Numbered from the stretch's first letter, positions 1 through 9,149 are shown. The stretch is 64,000 nt of DNA from Bacillus ndiopicus (GCF_000612805.1 NZ_HG964405.1:505963-569962), one strand, 5' to 3'. The notes: generated by a model from the letters alone, not told the origin. Numbers and translations are program-made.

Positions 1-900
1 TTTAAAGAGCCATCTGAGGCGGTGACAGCGAGTTTTTATGCATTGCAGGATGCGAGCTATCAAATCAAAAACGTTTTGGATGAATTGGAGTTTGATGCAG
101 GTCGCTTAAATGAAGTCGAGCAACGTTTAGCACAATATCAAACAATGAAGCGTAAATATGGTACAACAGTTGAGGAAATTTTAGCATACTACGACAAAAT
201 TTCTGAAGAGCTTATGCAATTGATGAATCGCGATGAAACAATACAAAAAAATGAATTGCGTTTACGCCAAATGGAAGAAGAATTAGAACAGCTAGCCATG
301 AAATTAACAGAAATCCGTAAAAAGCATGCACTATTATTAAGCGCGGCAATTATGGATCAGCTTCGTGTTTTACATATGGAGAAGGCAGAGTTTATTGTTA
401 ATTTTGAGTCGCTTGATAGATTTGACGCTTACGGTAAAGATTATGTCGCATTTTATATTGCGACCAATGTTGGTGAGCCACCAAAATCATTACCAAAGAT
501 TGCATCAGGTGGTGAATTATCGCGCATGATGCTAGCATTAAAAACAATCTTCTCTTCAACAAATGGCATTACGTCGATTATTTTTGATGAGGTGGATACA
601 GGTGTGAGTGGACGTGTAGCTCAAGCTATTGCTGAAAAGATTTCGGCAATTTCCATTCACTCACAAGTGCTCTGTATATCGCATTTACCACAAGTAGCGG
701 CTATGGCAGATCAGCATTATTTAATTAAAAAGCAAGTAGAGCATGATCGTACATTTACAACGGTAGCAGAAATAAAAAGTCGTGCGCGCGTTGAAGAAGT
801 AAGTCGTATGATGAGCGGTGCAGAAATTACCGACCTAACATTGCAACATGCACAGGAGTTAATTGAAATAGCAGAAGCAAGAAAACAAACAATGCAATAG
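1..900 (+). CDS. recN: DNA repair protein RecN, C-terminal part (5' end outside window)
   Basis: RecN is an SMC-like ATPase that acts early in double-strand-break repair. The reading frame is open from base 1, so the N-terminal Walker A half lies upstream; 299 residues are present. The first third is coiled coil rich in E, K, Q and L. The C-terminal ATPase lobe follows, with the ABC signature SGGELS near nt 510-530, Walker B IIFDEVDTG near nt 577-603 and the H-loop SHLPQVA near nt 679-699. Its position before spoIVB and spo0A is the standard Bacillus order. A GTG at nt 22 is internal to the gene, not its start. Confidence 0.96.
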   Translation, partial: FKEPSEAVTASFYALQDASYQIKNVLDELEFDAGRLNEVEQRLAQYQTMKRKYGTTVEEILAYYDKISEELMQLMNRDETIQKNELRLRQMEEELEQLAMKLTEIRKKHALLLSAAIMDQLRVLHMEKAEFIVNFESLDRFDAYGKDYVAFYIATNVGEPPKSLPKIASGGELSRMMLALKTIFSSTNGITSIIFDEVDTGVSGRVAQAIAEKISAISIHSQVLCISHLPQVAAMADQHYLIKKQVEHDRTFTTVAEIKSRARVEEVSRMMSGAEITDLTLQHAQELIEIAEARKQTMQ

Positions 901-904
901 CGTG

Positions 905-933
905 AGCTGTAGGAATTTCCTGCAGCTTTTTTT
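905..933 (+). terminator. Rho-independent terminator after recN
   Basis: Inverted repeat AGCTGTAGGAA / TTCCTGCAGCT (one G-U pair) with a very tight loop, followed by seven T. It starts 4 nt after the recN stop codon. Confidence 0.75.
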
Positions 934-1025
934 GTCATTATCCTAAATATCCAAAAAGTATATTGGATAATAATGGCGAAACTTATTTGTCACCTTTCTT
1001 AGTGTAACCGACAAATATTTACCGT

Positions 1026-1055
1026 TCATAACTCATTAAAAGTCCGCACATAGTA
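1026..1055 (+). promoter_or_regulatory. Candidate sigma-G/sigma-F type promoter of spoIVB
   Basis: TTCATA at 1025-1030 (resembling GYATA) and CATAGTA at 1049-1055 (matches the sigma-G -10 CATNNTA) are 18 bp apart and sit 25 bp before the spoIVB start. In B. subtilis spoIVB is read in the forespore by sigma-F and sigma-G. The assignment here rests on motif match and context only. Confidence 0.5.
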
Positions 1056-1080
1056 TCGGTAAGATGAAAAAGGAGGTGAC

Positions 1081-2013
1081 ATGAAAATGTGCCATTTGCG
1101 TAATCTTTTGTTAATTGTTTTTTTCATTTTAATACCTATAAATGTGTCGGCTAAAGAACTGATACCTATGGGGCAATCTATTGGTATTCATTTAAAATTA
1201 CCCTTTGTTTATGTAGCACATGATATACTTTTACCAAATGGCGAATGGCTTAAACAAGGAGATAAAGTACTTGCGATTGATGGGAAAGAAGTCAGTCATA
1301 TTAAGCAAATTGGCGAAGTAAAGGAAAAATCAGAACTACGTATTGAACGTGCGAACAAAGAGAAAATTTTAAACTTATCAAGTGATGAAATACACAATAT
1401 GATGCCCTTTTTAAAAGATGAAACAGATGGCATTGGAACACTTACATTTCTTGATCCAGCAACTAATGAATATGGAGCACTTGGCCATCAAATTGTAGAT
1501 AGTGCTCTTACAATGCCACCTCCATTTATTGACGGAGCCATTTTTTTAGCCTCCATTACCCAAGTGAAAAAAAGTGAACCAGGTCAGCCTGGTTATAAAA
1601 TTTCGGTTGTCGATAAAGAACAAAAACGCTTAGGCAATGTTTTATTTAACAATGTATATGGTGTCTTTGGTGTATGGGAGCAAGGTTTACCACAAAGTTT
1701 GCGACAACCGATTGAAATTATGCGTGATTCGGAAATAAAACGTGGTGAAGCACAATTGCTTACTGCCATTGAAGGAGAAAAGGTTGAAGCTTTTACCATT
1801 ACAATTGATAAAATTGACGGAGCAAATATTGTGTTTCGTGTGACAGACCCTAAATTATTGCGTAAAACTGGAGGTATTTTACAAGGGATGAGTGGTAGCC
1901 CTATAATTCAAAATGATCGTTTTGTAGGTGCAGTAACGCATATGTTTGTCGAACATCCTGCAAAAGGTGCTGCATTATCTATTGGCGAAATGCTAAAAAA
2001 ATCACCGAAATAA
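1081..2013 (+). CDS. spoIVB: SpoIVB, forespore signalling serine peptidase (S55)
   Basis: SpoIVB is secreted from the forespore into the intermembrane space, where it triggers processing of pro-sigma-K. The protein has an N-terminal hydrophobic segment (residues about 7-24), a PDZ-like part around 45-100, and an S55 peptidase domain. His136 lies in GALGHQI and Ser271 in GMSGSPI, the expected catalytic residues. At 310 residues it is clearly shorter than the B. subtilis protein (about 425), mostly in the N-terminal half. A strong site AGGAGGTGA precedes the ATG. It lies between recN and spo0A as in other spore formers. Confidence 0.95.
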   Translation: MKMCHLRNLLLIVFFILIPINVSAKELIPMGQSIGIHLKLPFVYVAHDILLPNGEWLKQGDKVLAIDGKEVSHIKQIGEVKEKSELRIERANKEKILNLSSDEIHNMMPFLKDETDGIGTLTFLDPATNEYGALGHQIVDSALTMPPPFIDGAIFLASITQVKKSEPGQPGYKISVVDKEQKRLGNVLFNNVYGVFGVWEQGLPQSLRQPIEIMRDSEIKRGEAQLLTAIEGEKVEAFTITIDKIDGANIVFRVTDPKLLRKTGGILQGMSGSPIIQNDRFVGAVTHMFVEHPAKGAALSIGEMLKKSPK

Positions 2014-2018
2014 GGTCT

Positions 2019-2053
2019 AAAAGACTATACCGATACTTCAGGTATAGTCTTTT
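2019..2053 (+). terminator. Terminator-like hairpin after spoIVB
   Basis: Perfect 13-bp stem AAAAGACTATACC / GGTATAGTCTTTT with a 9-nt loop, ending in TTTT. It separates spoIVB from spo0A. Confidence 0.75.
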
Positions 2054-2187
2054 ACGAATATTTCGGGTAAAATAGTAAAAGATGGGTTAAATATTTTGGG
2101 GAAAAAAGTGTTTTTATGTCAATATATAAGGAATCTCTATACCCAAGTATTTATTTTTAGTACATAATAAAGGGTTTTAATTAGTTA

Positions 2188-2194
2188 TGTCGAA
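2188..2194 (+). promoter_or_regulatory. Candidate 0A box upstream of spo0A
   Basis: TGTCGAA is an exact match to the core Spo0A recognition sequence, 136 bp before the spo0A start. The 276 bp between the spoIVB terminator and spo0A hold no gene. Spo0A autoregulates its promoter in B. subtilis; the same is inferred here. A weaker reverse match (TTCGAGT) lies at 2243-2249. No clear sigma-H promoter was recognised. Confidence 0.55.
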
Positions 2195-2329
2195 AACACA
2201 AAAGCGGTGCTCCATAATCAAATCAACATGATAGTAGCAGTTTTCGAGTAAAAAATAGCATATTGATTACGTATGGGGTGAAATTATAGGGGAAACTGTG
2301 GAAATAAAATATTTAAGGGGGTTTTATGA

Positions 2330-3127
2330 ATGTCAAAAGTAAAAATTGCAATTGCAGATGATAATCGAGATTTGTTGAAAGCGATGGAAACATATTTCAC
2401 AAATCATTCTAATATCGAATTAATCGCGACTGCACAAAATGGTAAAGTGTGTATTAAAATGCTTGAAGAAGAGCAACCAGATGTATTGTTACTCGATATC
2501 ATTATGCCACATCTGGATGGTTTAGCGGTGCTAGAGACATTGTATAATGATGAGCGCTTAGCGGATATGCAAGTTATTATGCTTACTGCCTTTGGACAAG
2601 AAGACGTGATGAAGCAAGCTGTTAATTATGGTGCGTCATATTTTATGCTAAAGCCGTTTGAATTTGAGCAGCTAGAGCAAAAAATACTACAATGCGCGAA
2701 GCATACACCTGAACCAACAAAACAACAGCGTACGAGTGTGTTACAGCCTAAAGCGGCACAAAAAGTGGACCAACGTCAGCTAGATACGACAATTACTGCA
2801 ATCATTAAAGAAATTGGTGTACCAGCGCATATTAAAGGCTACGTTTATTTACGTGAAGCAATTCAGATGGTTTATTACGATATTGAGTTACTTAGCTCTG
2901 TAACAAAAGTTTTGTATCCAGATATAGCAGAAAAGTTTAATACAACACCTTCACGAGTAGAACGTGCAATTCGCCATGCAATTGAAGTTGCTTGGAATAG
3001 AGGGAACTATGAATCTATCTCTGAAATGTTTGGTTACACTGTCCACCATTTAAAATCAAAACCAACAAATTCTGAATTTATCGCGATGATTGCAGATAAA
3101 ATTCGCATTGAGATTGTGGCGAGCTAA
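2330..3127 (+). CDS. spo0A: Spo0A, master response regulator of sporulation
   Basis: Spo0A is the phosphorelay end point that commits cells to sporulation. Residues 1-125 form a receiver domain: the acidic pair Asp10/Asp11, the phospho-acceptor Asp56 in LLLDIIMP, Thr86 and Lys108, at the same numbers as in B. subtilis. A short linker leads to the C-terminal DNA-binding domain, including the recognition-helix region [14 protein letters not shown]. Length 265 is normal. Start at ATG 2330, with AAGGGGG 8 nt before it; an out-of-frame ATG at 2326 is ignored. Confidence 0.98.
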   Translation: MSKVKIAIADDNRDLLKAMETYFTNHSNIELIATAQNGKVCIKMLEEEQPDVLLLDIIMPHLDGLAVLETLYNDERLADMQVIMLTAFGQEDVMKQAVNYGASYFMLKPFEFEQLEQKILQCAKHTPEPTKQQRTSVLQPKAAQKVDQRQLDTTITAIIKEIGVPAHIKGYVYLREAIQMVYYDIELLSSVTKVLYPDIAEKFNTTPSRVERAIRHAIEVAWNRGNYESISEMFGYTVHHLKSKPTNSEFIAMIADKIRIEIVAS

Positions 3128-3141
3128 TAATTACGGAAAGT

Positions 3142-3183
3142 GGGTGTGGGAAAGAGAATTTTTATCTATTCCCACACCCTTTT
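3142..3183 (+). terminator. Rho-independent terminator after spo0A
   Basis: Stem GGGTGTGGGAA / TTCCCACACCC with TTTT. The same stem sequence is reused in the hairpin at 5941-5986. Confidence 0.85.
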
Positions 3184-3657
3184 AGTTTTGATTTCAAATA
3201 TGCACTAAAAGCTGTATGATAAGTACAGAAAATCTAATGCTTGGCATATAATAAGATGAGTGTGTGTTTACGTTTTCATACAGAAGTTAACTTAAAACAA
3301 TTACTACATGTCGGTTTCTTTTCAAATACTATAATCTTCGCTGAAGTGAGAAACGTGTCGTAGAATCGATGTGAGTCTTTTTACCTGAATTAAAATATCC
3401 ATATGAAAATTAACTGAAGTATAATTGATAAAAGTCCAAATGTAGGATAAATAGAATGAAAGTAGATTCTAAATACCTATATAATTTTTAGTTTTAATTC
3501 AGGTCTTTTTAGGATTATATTTGTCTAATTAGTAGTTAATACAGTCCACGCGCAACATAATTAACAAATTTCTAGTTTTTTTGAGTATTTTACAAAACAA
3601 ACTAAACAAATTGTTGTTTATTGTATATACTTAATAAGAGAGGAAAGGGGGAGTTAT
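3184..3657 (+). other. AT-rich intergenic stretch, no gene seen
   Basis: About 470 bp between the spo0A terminator and the DUF342 gene. I found no convincing reading frame with a ribosome site, no RNA gene signature and no clear repeat. It probably holds the promoter of the following two genes, but no strong -35/-10 pair stands out. Confidence 0.5.
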
Positions 3658-5229
3658 GTGACTATTTTTACTAATGACTTTTTTGAAATGACAGAGCAAA
3701 ATGGAAAGGTATTTATACGTACGATAAAATCAGGTTTTCCTTTAAAGGACTTTGATACTATTTTAAGATTACATCCCCGTGTCAAGCTTACTAATTTTGC
3801 TGTATTAAAAAATGTACTAACGGCAGAAAATAATAATACAACTGAAATTGGCATATGGTTACCTAGTATTGAAATCGAAGTTGCTCGTGACAATATGTCT
3901 GCCTCACTTTTTATTTATGAAACAGTGGAAGAATTACGTCAAAATAGCGACCGTTTTGTGGAGGAAATCGAAAGGCTTTTACAGCAAAAAAGGATTGTAC
4001 ACGGAATTCAACCTATTCAAATTGATGAAATAGTTCCAGCGAAAGCATATTTAATCGCACAAGGTACGCCGCCAATTAAAGGTGAGGATGCAAAGGTTAC
4101 ATATTTGGAAATACCTGAGCGTAAGCCGATTATTAAGGAAGATGGAAAAGCCGATTATTATGAGATGAATTTTATTTTCGAAATACATGAAGATAGTTGG
4201 CTAGGCGAAAAGACACCAGCGCAAGTAGGTATTGATGGGAGTACAATTTTTGGTGAAGTAGTGGCAGCAGCACCAGGCAAGGATGTATCTTTAAAATATG
4301 ACCGTAAATCTGCCTATGAAGTGGAAGAGGACGGAAAAATTGTTTTACGCTCTAAATATGCAGGTGCATTAGGGCAAGTACAAGGCCAACTAACGATTAG
4401 TCATCATTTACCAATTAACGGTGATGTTGGTGTTGAAACAGGTAACATAGACTTTCAAGGCTCATTAACAATCCGAGGTACAGTGCAAAGTGGCTTTTCT
4501 GTTATAGCAAAAGGGGATATTTCCATTGACTCATCTGAGGGAATATCTGGTGCTAAGCTTATTCGCTCACTAGAAGGGGATATATATATTCGCGGCGGAG
4601 TTTTTGGACTGGGAGAAACAGAAATAGAAGCGGCGGGTAATATATATATCAAGCATGTGAATGAAGCAAACTTAAGAGCAAATGGCGATATCCATATAGG
4701 TTTTTACGCGCTTGGCTCTAATTTATCGGCAAACTCCATTTTTTTAGATGAGCGTAAAGGTAAAATTATCGGTGGTACAGCAACGGCAAAGGACCTTATT
4801 GTGTCCGCTATTTCTGGTAATCGCTTAGAGCGTCGAACGGAGCTTATTATTAATACTTTTAATAAAAAAGAGCTTCAAGCCATTATTCAGGAAAAAGCAA
4901 AATTGTTAAAAAATGAGCAAGATGATCTAATAAAATACGAAACTCAATTAAAAAAGATATTGTCATCACAAAGCACATTAAATAGTCAACAATCTGCGGT
5001 TGTGGAACAAGTGAAACAAAAAATTGTATCATTAAGAAAATATGTGGCAAGTCTAGATAATGAAATAAAAGTGAGCATTAACGATTTACACAATGCGGGG
5101 AAAGAAGAAATTAAAATTACGAAGGAAGCATATCCAGGCACGTATATTCAAATCGGTAAAAAATCATCACTTTTAACGAAAATGACGAATGGTACATTTT
5201 TATTGGAATCAGGGGAGTTGAACGTATAA
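3658..5229 (+). CDS. FapA-like DUF342 protein
   Basis: The 523-residue protein has the layout of the DUF342/FapA family: an N-terminal mixed region, a central run of short beta repeats (about residues 220-390, with many G-D-I and G-N-I turns, forming a beta-helix-like core) and a C-terminal coiled coil (about 400-480). The family's biochemical role is poorly known; it is linked to polar localisation in some Proteobacteria. Start is GTG 3658 after AGGAAAGGGGG; the ATG two bases upstream is followed at once by TGA. The next gene begins directly after the stop codon, so the two are co-transcribed. Confidence 0.85.
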   Translation: MTIFTNDFFEMTEQNGKVFIRTIKSGFPLKDFDTILRLHPRVKLTNFAVLKNVLTAENNNTTEIGIWLPSIEIEVARDNMSASLFIYETVEELRQNSDRFVEEIERLLQQKRIVHGIQPIQIDEIVPAKAYLIAQGTPPIKGEDAKVTYLEIPERKPIIKEDGKADYYEMNFIFEIHEDSWLGEKTPAQVGIDGSTIFGEVVAAAPGKDVSLKYDRKSAYEVEEDGKIVLRSKYAGALGQVQGQLTISHHLPINGDVGVETGNIDFQGSLTIRGTVQSGFSVIAKGDISIDSSEGISGAKLIRSLEGDIYIRGGVFGLGETEIEAAGNIYIKHVNEANLRANGDIHIGFYALGSNLSANSIFLDERKGKIIGGTATAKDLIVSAISGNRLERRTELIINTFNKKELQAIIQEKAKLLKNEQDDLIKYETQLKKILSSQSTLNSQQSAVVEQVKQKIVSLRKYVASLDNEIKVSINDLHNAGKEEIKITKEAYPGTYIQIGKKSSLLTKMTNGTFLLESGELNV

Positions 5230-5934
5230 ATGAACATTCCAATCTACGCGCATCGTGGTGCTTCTGCGTATGAGCTTGAAAATACGATGGGGGCGTTCCG
5301 AAGAGCGTTAAAGCTTGGAGCAAATGGTATTGAATTGGATGTTCAATGCTCTAAAGATGGGCAATTAATAGTTTTTCACGATAATAATATAAAGCGTTTA
5401 ACAGGCGTTAATCGATTTGTACAGGATTGTACATTAGCAGAGCTGCAAAGCTATCGCTTAGGCAGGCGTTTTTCGCGTATTTTTTCTAAGAAGCGAATAC
5501 CATTATTACGTGATGTTATTAAGTGGGCAATCGTAGAAAAAATCTCGCTTAATATTGAGCTAAAAGAGTCGTTAATGACTAATTATGATGCTTTAATTCA
5601 ATTGCTGAAAATAATTGAGCTTCCAAAAAATAGTCATTTTTCATCATTTCATGAGCAATTACTTGTTATAGTAAAAAAATATCGACCTGATATTGAAACA
5701 GCACTTATCATAACCAAAAAATTTGATTGGGGAAAGCTAGATAGCCTTCCACATGTCGATGCAATTCATGCACATAAAAAATATTATAAACGCAGTTATT
5801 TAAAAGCATGCGAATATGCAGGGAAAAGCATGCGTTTTTATGGTGTAACTGGCAAGGAATCTTTCATTACACAGCCACATCCTGTTGTTGTAGGCTGGAT
5901 TACGGATTACCCCGATATTGTAAGGAAGAGATAA
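5230..5934 (+). CDS. yqiK: Cytoplasmic glycerophosphodiester phosphodiesterase (YqiK-like)
   Basis: Hydrolyses glycerophosphodiesters to glycerol-3-phosphate and an alcohol. The GDPD signature is clear: HRGA at residues 8-11, the metal ligands ELD near 37-39, and FHDNNIKRLTG near 52-62. No signal peptide, so it should act in the cytoplasm on deacylated phospholipids. The 234-residue length is normal for the single-domain form. The ATG abuts the stop of the DUF342 gene, so translation is probably coupled. B. subtilis has yqiK in the same neighbourhood after spo0A. Confidence 0.9.
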   Translation: MNIPIYAHRGASAYELENTMGAFRRALKLGANGIELDVQCSKDGQLIVFHDNNIKRLTGVNRFVQDCTLAELQSYRLGRRFSRIFSKKRIPLLRDVIKWAIVEKISLNIELKESLMTNYDALIQLLKIIELPKNSHFSSFHEQLLVIVKKYRPDIETALIITKKFDWGKLDSLPHVDAIHAHKKYYKRSYLKACEYAGKSMRFYGVTGKESFITQPHPVVVGWITDYPDIVRKR

Positions 5935-5940
5935 AATCTA

Positions 5941-5986
5941 AAAGGGTGTGGGAAAGCAGAGTTAAATCCGCTCTCCCACACCCTTT
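5941..5986 (+). terminator. Hairpin after yqiK, same stem as after spo0A
   Basis: AAAGGGTGTGGGA / TCCCACACCCTTT, a 13-bp stem with a 20-nt loop. There is only a short T run on the plus strand. Confidence 0.65.
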
Positions 5987-6039
5987 GCACATTATTAATT
6001 TTTTGTAAAATTCCCATTCACAATATAGCGAAATAATTT

Positions 6040-6273
6040 TTATTTTTGCCAGCGTTCAGATACTTTTCCTTTTTTACGATCACGGTGTAGTAAGAAGCCT
6101 GCAAAAAAGCCGAAGCCCATTAAAAATAAAGCAACACCAATTACAAACTGGAGCCAAATCCAAGGAATTGGAGAAATTAATACGCCGAATAATGTGTCAC
6201 GCATCAATTTAATGCCAGCAGCTGCCATTAATCCGGGAATTAGTAGCACAATAAATGCAGCCATTCGAGCCAT
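6040..6273 (-). CDS. yqzF: DUF2627 small membrane protein (YqzF-like)
   Basis: A 77-residue protein with two hydrophobic helices (about residues 5-22 and 35-62) and a basic tail HRDRKKGK. The pattern matches the DUF2627/YqzF family, which in B. subtilis also lies near spo0A and bkd genes. Function unknown. TAGGAGGTAGGAAA precedes the ATG on the minus strand. It is transcribed against the flanking genes and has no partner. Confidence 0.85.
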   Translation of the reverse strand: MARMAAFIVLLIPGLMAAAGIKLMRDTLFGVLISPIPWIWLQFVIGVALFLMGFGFFAGFLLHRDRKKGKVSERWQK

Positions 6274-6491
6274 TTTCCTACCTCCTAACTCTATCTTTCT
6301 AATTGTACAATCGTAGGTGGGAATGTCAAGAAAACAGGCGTTATTGTACTGTTTTCGCCATGTTCTAGTGACGTTTGAATAATTAGAAAATTCTTAATTA
6401 TTATAGATTGCATAATAATTGTTGCTTAAAAGTGAATTTGAACGTATTGTAAAAATAAGCAATGAAAATATATGTTTTTTTCATGGCGAAT

Positions 6492-6520
6492 TTGTGACAA
6501 TTTAGAAAAAAGTATAGTAT
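6492..6520 (+). promoter_or_regulatory. Candidate sigma-A promoter of the bcd-bkd operon
   Basis: TTGTGA (6492-6497), 17-bp spacer, TAGTAT (6515-6520). It lies 45 bp before the bcd start. No good sigma-54 (-24/-12) match was seen, unlike the SigL-dependent bkd operon of B. subtilis. Confidence 0.5.
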
Positions 6521-6527
6521 ACGAGAA

Positions 6528-6541
6528 AGTAAACGCTTTCT
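6528..6541 (+). promoter_or_regulatory. Candidate cre (CcpA) operator
   Basis: AGTAAACGCTTTCT matches 12 of 14 positions of the palindromic cre form TGTAAACGCTTTCA. It lies just downstream of the predicted transcription start and upstream of the bcd ribosome site, a typical roadblock position. CcpA control is inferred. Confidence 0.6.
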
Positions 6542-6564
6542 TTTAGTTGAAAGGGGAATATGCA

Positions 6565-7659
6565 ATGGAAATCTTTAAGTACATGGAAAAGTATGATTAT
6601 GAACAACTCGTTTTTTGCCAAGACAAGGAATCGGGCTTAAAGGCAATTATTGCAATTCATGATACGACGCTAGGACCAGCACTTGGTGGGTCACGTATGT
6701 GGACATATGCGTCTGAAGCAGATGCAATTGAAGATGCATTACGACTAGCACGAGGTATGACGTATAAAAATGCAGCAGCAGGCTTGAATTTAGGTGGAGG
6801 AAAAACTGTTATTATCGGCGATCCATTCAAAGATAAAAATGAAGAAATGTTCCGCGCATTAGGTCGCTTTATTCAAGGCTTAAACGGTCGCTATATTACA
6901 GCAGAGGATGTAGGTACTACAGTAACTGACATGGATTTAATTCATGAAGAAACGAATTATGTAACAGGTATCTCGCCAGCATTTGGTTCTTCTGGTAACC
7001 CATCTCCGGTTACAGCTTATGGCGTATATTTAGGTATTAAGGCAGCTGCGAAGGAAGCTTTTGGAGTTGATGTACTTGAAGGACGTACAATTGCAGTACA
7101 AGGGCTAGGAAACGTAGCGTACACGTTATGTGAGTACTTACATAAAGATGGCGCCAAACTAGTTGTAACAGATATTAATAAAGCTGCTGTTGAACGTGTT
7201 GTAGAAGCTTTTGGTGCTACAGCAGTTGATCCAGCAGATATTTATAAACAAGATGTAGATATTTTCTCACCATGTGCACTTGGTGCAATTATTAACGATG
7301 AAACGATTCCACAACTTAAAGCAAAAGTTATCGCTGGCTCAGCGAACAATCAGCTTCAGGAATCCCGTCACGGACAAATTTTACACGAAAAAGGTATTAT
7401 TTATGCGCCTGACTATGTAATTAATGCAGGTGGAGTAATCAATGTAGCAGACGAGCTATATGGTTATAATCGTGATCGTGCAATGAAGCGTGTGGAAACA
7501 ATTTATGATAGCATCGAGAAAATTTTAACAATTTCAAAAGAACAAGATGTGCCAACATATTTAGCTGCTAATAAGCTAGCAGAAGATCGTATCGCACGCG
7601 TTGCGAAATCTCGTAGTCAGTTTTTACGCAATGAAAAAAACATTTTAAATGGTCGTTAA
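6565..7659 (+). CDS. bcd: Leucine (branched-chain amino acid) dehydrogenase
   Basis: NAD-dependent oxidative deamination of leucine, isoleucine and valine to the 2-oxo acids used by the Bkd complex encoded next. Residues 73-84 carry the glycine-rich catalytic motif with Lys80 (GLNLGGGKT), the number known from Bacillus leucine dehydrogenases. A Rossmann motif VQGLGNVAY lies near 180, and NQLQ near 262. Length 364 is standard. The ATG at 6565 is chosen because AAAGGGGA precedes it; the in-frame TTG at 6547 overlaps that ribosome site. ptb and buk, which flank bcd in B. subtilis, are absent. Confidence 0.96.
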   Translation: MEIFKYMEKYDYEQLVFCQDKESGLKAIIAIHDTTLGPALGGSRMWTYASEADAIEDALRLARGMTYKNAAAGLNLGGGKTVIIGDPFKDKNEEMFRALGRFIQGLNGRYITAEDVGTTVTDMDLIHEETNYVTGISPAFGSSGNPSPVTAYGVYLGIKAAAKEAFGVDVLEGRTIAVQGLGNVAYTLCEYLHKDGAKLVVTDINKAAVERVVEAFGATAVDPADIYKQDVDIFSPCALGAIINDETIPQLKAKVIAGSANNQLQESRHGQILHEKGIIYAPDYVINAGGVINVADELYGYNRDRAMKRVETIYDSIEKILTISKEQDVPTYLAANKLAEDRIARVAKSRSQFLRNEKNILNGR

Positions 7660-7672
7660 GCATTTAAAGGTG

Positions 7673-7706
7673 AAAAGGAGGTAAAGACAATCTTTGCTTC
7701 CTTTTT
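7673..7706 (+). terminator. Intra-operon terminator between bcd and lpdV
   Basis: Stem AAAAGGAGGTAAAGA / TCTTTGCTTCCTTTT (15 bp, two G-U pairs), loop CAA, then a T run. lpdV starts 22 bp later with no room for a promoter, so lpdV to bkdB must depend on read-through. Confidence 0.75.
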
Positions 7707-7727
7707 TGTAAAAAGGGGGATGTTTTT

Positions 7728-9149
7728 ATGGCACATGAATATGATGTAGTCATTTTAGGTGGCGGAACAGGCGGCTATGTTGCAGCGATTCGTGCAGCAC
7801 AGCTAGGTTTGAAAACAGCTATTGTTGAACAGGCAAAGCTTGGAGGTACATGCTTACATAAAGGATGTATTCCAAGTAAGGCCCTGCTAAGAAGCGCAGA
7901 AGTTTATCGCACTGCAAAGGACAGTGAAACCTTTGGTGTTGAAGTAGAAGGCGTAAAATTGCAATTTGATAAAGTGCAAAATCGTAAAAATACGATTATT
8001 AAAACTTTACAATCTGGTATTGAAGGCTTAATGAAAAAAGGAAAAATAGATGTTTATTACGGTACAGGTCGTATATTAGGTCCTTCTATATTTTCTCCGA
8101 TGCCTGGAACAATTTCGGTCGAGTTAGCTGACGGTGGCGAAAATGAAATGCTTGTGCCAACAAATGTTATTATCGCGACTGGCTCAAAGCCAGCAACATT
8201 GGAAGGGATTCCTGTTGACGGAGAGCGTATATTAAATTCTGACCATGCACTTGAGCTTAAAGAGCTACCTTCTTCTATATTAATTGTAGGCGGTGGTGTA
8301 ATCGGTATCGAATGGGCATCAATGCTTTGTGACTTTGGTGTTGAGGTAACAGTTTTAGAGTATGGTGACCGAATTTTACCAACAGAAGATGCTGATATTG
8401 CAAAAGAAATGACGAAGACGTTAACAAAACGTGGCGTTCGAATCATTGTAAATGCTCGTATGCAGACAGATACGTTAAAAGTTAGCGAGCAAGTATCCAT
8501 TACAGCAACTTCTGGCGATACGACGGAAACGTACAATGCGGAAAAAATGCTTGTCAGCGTAGGTCGTACGGCGAACACAGAAGGCATTGGTCTCGAAAAT
8601 ACAGAAATTGTTGTAGAGCGCTCTTATATTCAAGTAAATGATAACTATCAAACGAAGGAAAGTCATATTTATGCAATCGGCGATGTCATCGGTGGTATGC
8701 AGCTAGCACACGTTGCTTCACATGAAGGAATTGTTGCTGTAGAGCATATTGCAGGGCACAAAACAGCGGCGATTCACTACCCAAATGTCGCTCGTTGTAT
8801 TTATTCTTACCCAGAAGCATCAAGTGTCGGCCTAACAGAAGCACAAGCTAAAGAGCAAGGCTTCGATGTAAAAGTGGCAAAATTCCCATTTAAAGCTATC
8901 GGTAAAGCGTTAGTACATGGGGATGCTGAAGGATTTGTCAAAATGATTGCAGACAGCAAAACAAATGATTTATTAGGTGTTCATATGATTGGACCACATG
9001 TGACAGATATGATTTCAGAATCTGCGCTAGCTTTATTACTTGATGCAAGCCCTTGGGAAATTTCTCAAACGATTCACCCGCACCCATCATTAAGCGAAGT
9101 AATAGGTGAAGCTGCATTAGCTATAGAAGGCCGTGCGATTCACTTTTAA
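7728..9149 (+). CDS. lpdV: Dihydrolipoyl dehydrogenase, E3 of the branched-chain 2-oxo acid dehydrogenase
   Basis: FAD flavoprotein that re-oxidises the lipoyl groups of BkdB using NAD. It shows the FAD-binding GGGTGGYVAA (residues 11-20), the redox disulfide Cys42/Cys47 in GGTCLHKGCIPSK, an NAD-binding GGGVIGIEWAS near 187, the second FAD motif YAIGDV near 315 and the C-terminal interface HPHPSLSE with the active-site His. 473 residues. Ribosome site AAAAAGGGGG. It sits between bcd and the E1 genes, which assigns it to the branched-chain complex rather than pyruvate dehydrogenase. Confidence 0.95.
   Translation: MAHEYDVVILGGGTGGYVAAIRAAQLGLKTAIVEQAKLGGTCLHKGCIPSKALLRSAEVYRTAKDSETFGVEVEGVKLQFDKVQNRKNTIIKTLQSGIEGLMKKGKIDVYYGTGRILGPSIFSPMPGTISVELADGGENEMLVPTNVIIATGSKPATLEGIPVDGERILNSDHALELKELPSSILIVGGGVIGIEWASMLCDFGVEVTVLEYGDRILPTEDADIAKEMTKTLTKRGVRIIVNARMQTDTLKVSEQVSITATSGDTTETYNAEKMLVSVGRTANTEGIGLENTEIVVERSYIQVNDNYQTKESHIYAIGDVIGGMQLAHVASHEGIVAVEHIAGHKTAAIHYPNVARCIYSYPEASSVGLTEAQAKEQGFDVKVAKFPFKAIGKALVHGDAEGFVKMIADSKTNDLLGVHMIGPHVTDMISESALALLLDASPWEISQTIHPHPSLSEVIGEAALAIEGRAIHF

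Noticed and set aside
2100-2330. Sigma-H promoter for spo0A
   Set aside because: AGGAATCT near 2130 resembles a -35, but no GAAT-type -10 lies at the right distance.
8057-8587. 176-codon minus-strand frame inside lpdV
   Set aside because: Serine-rich shadow of lpdV, no ribosome site.
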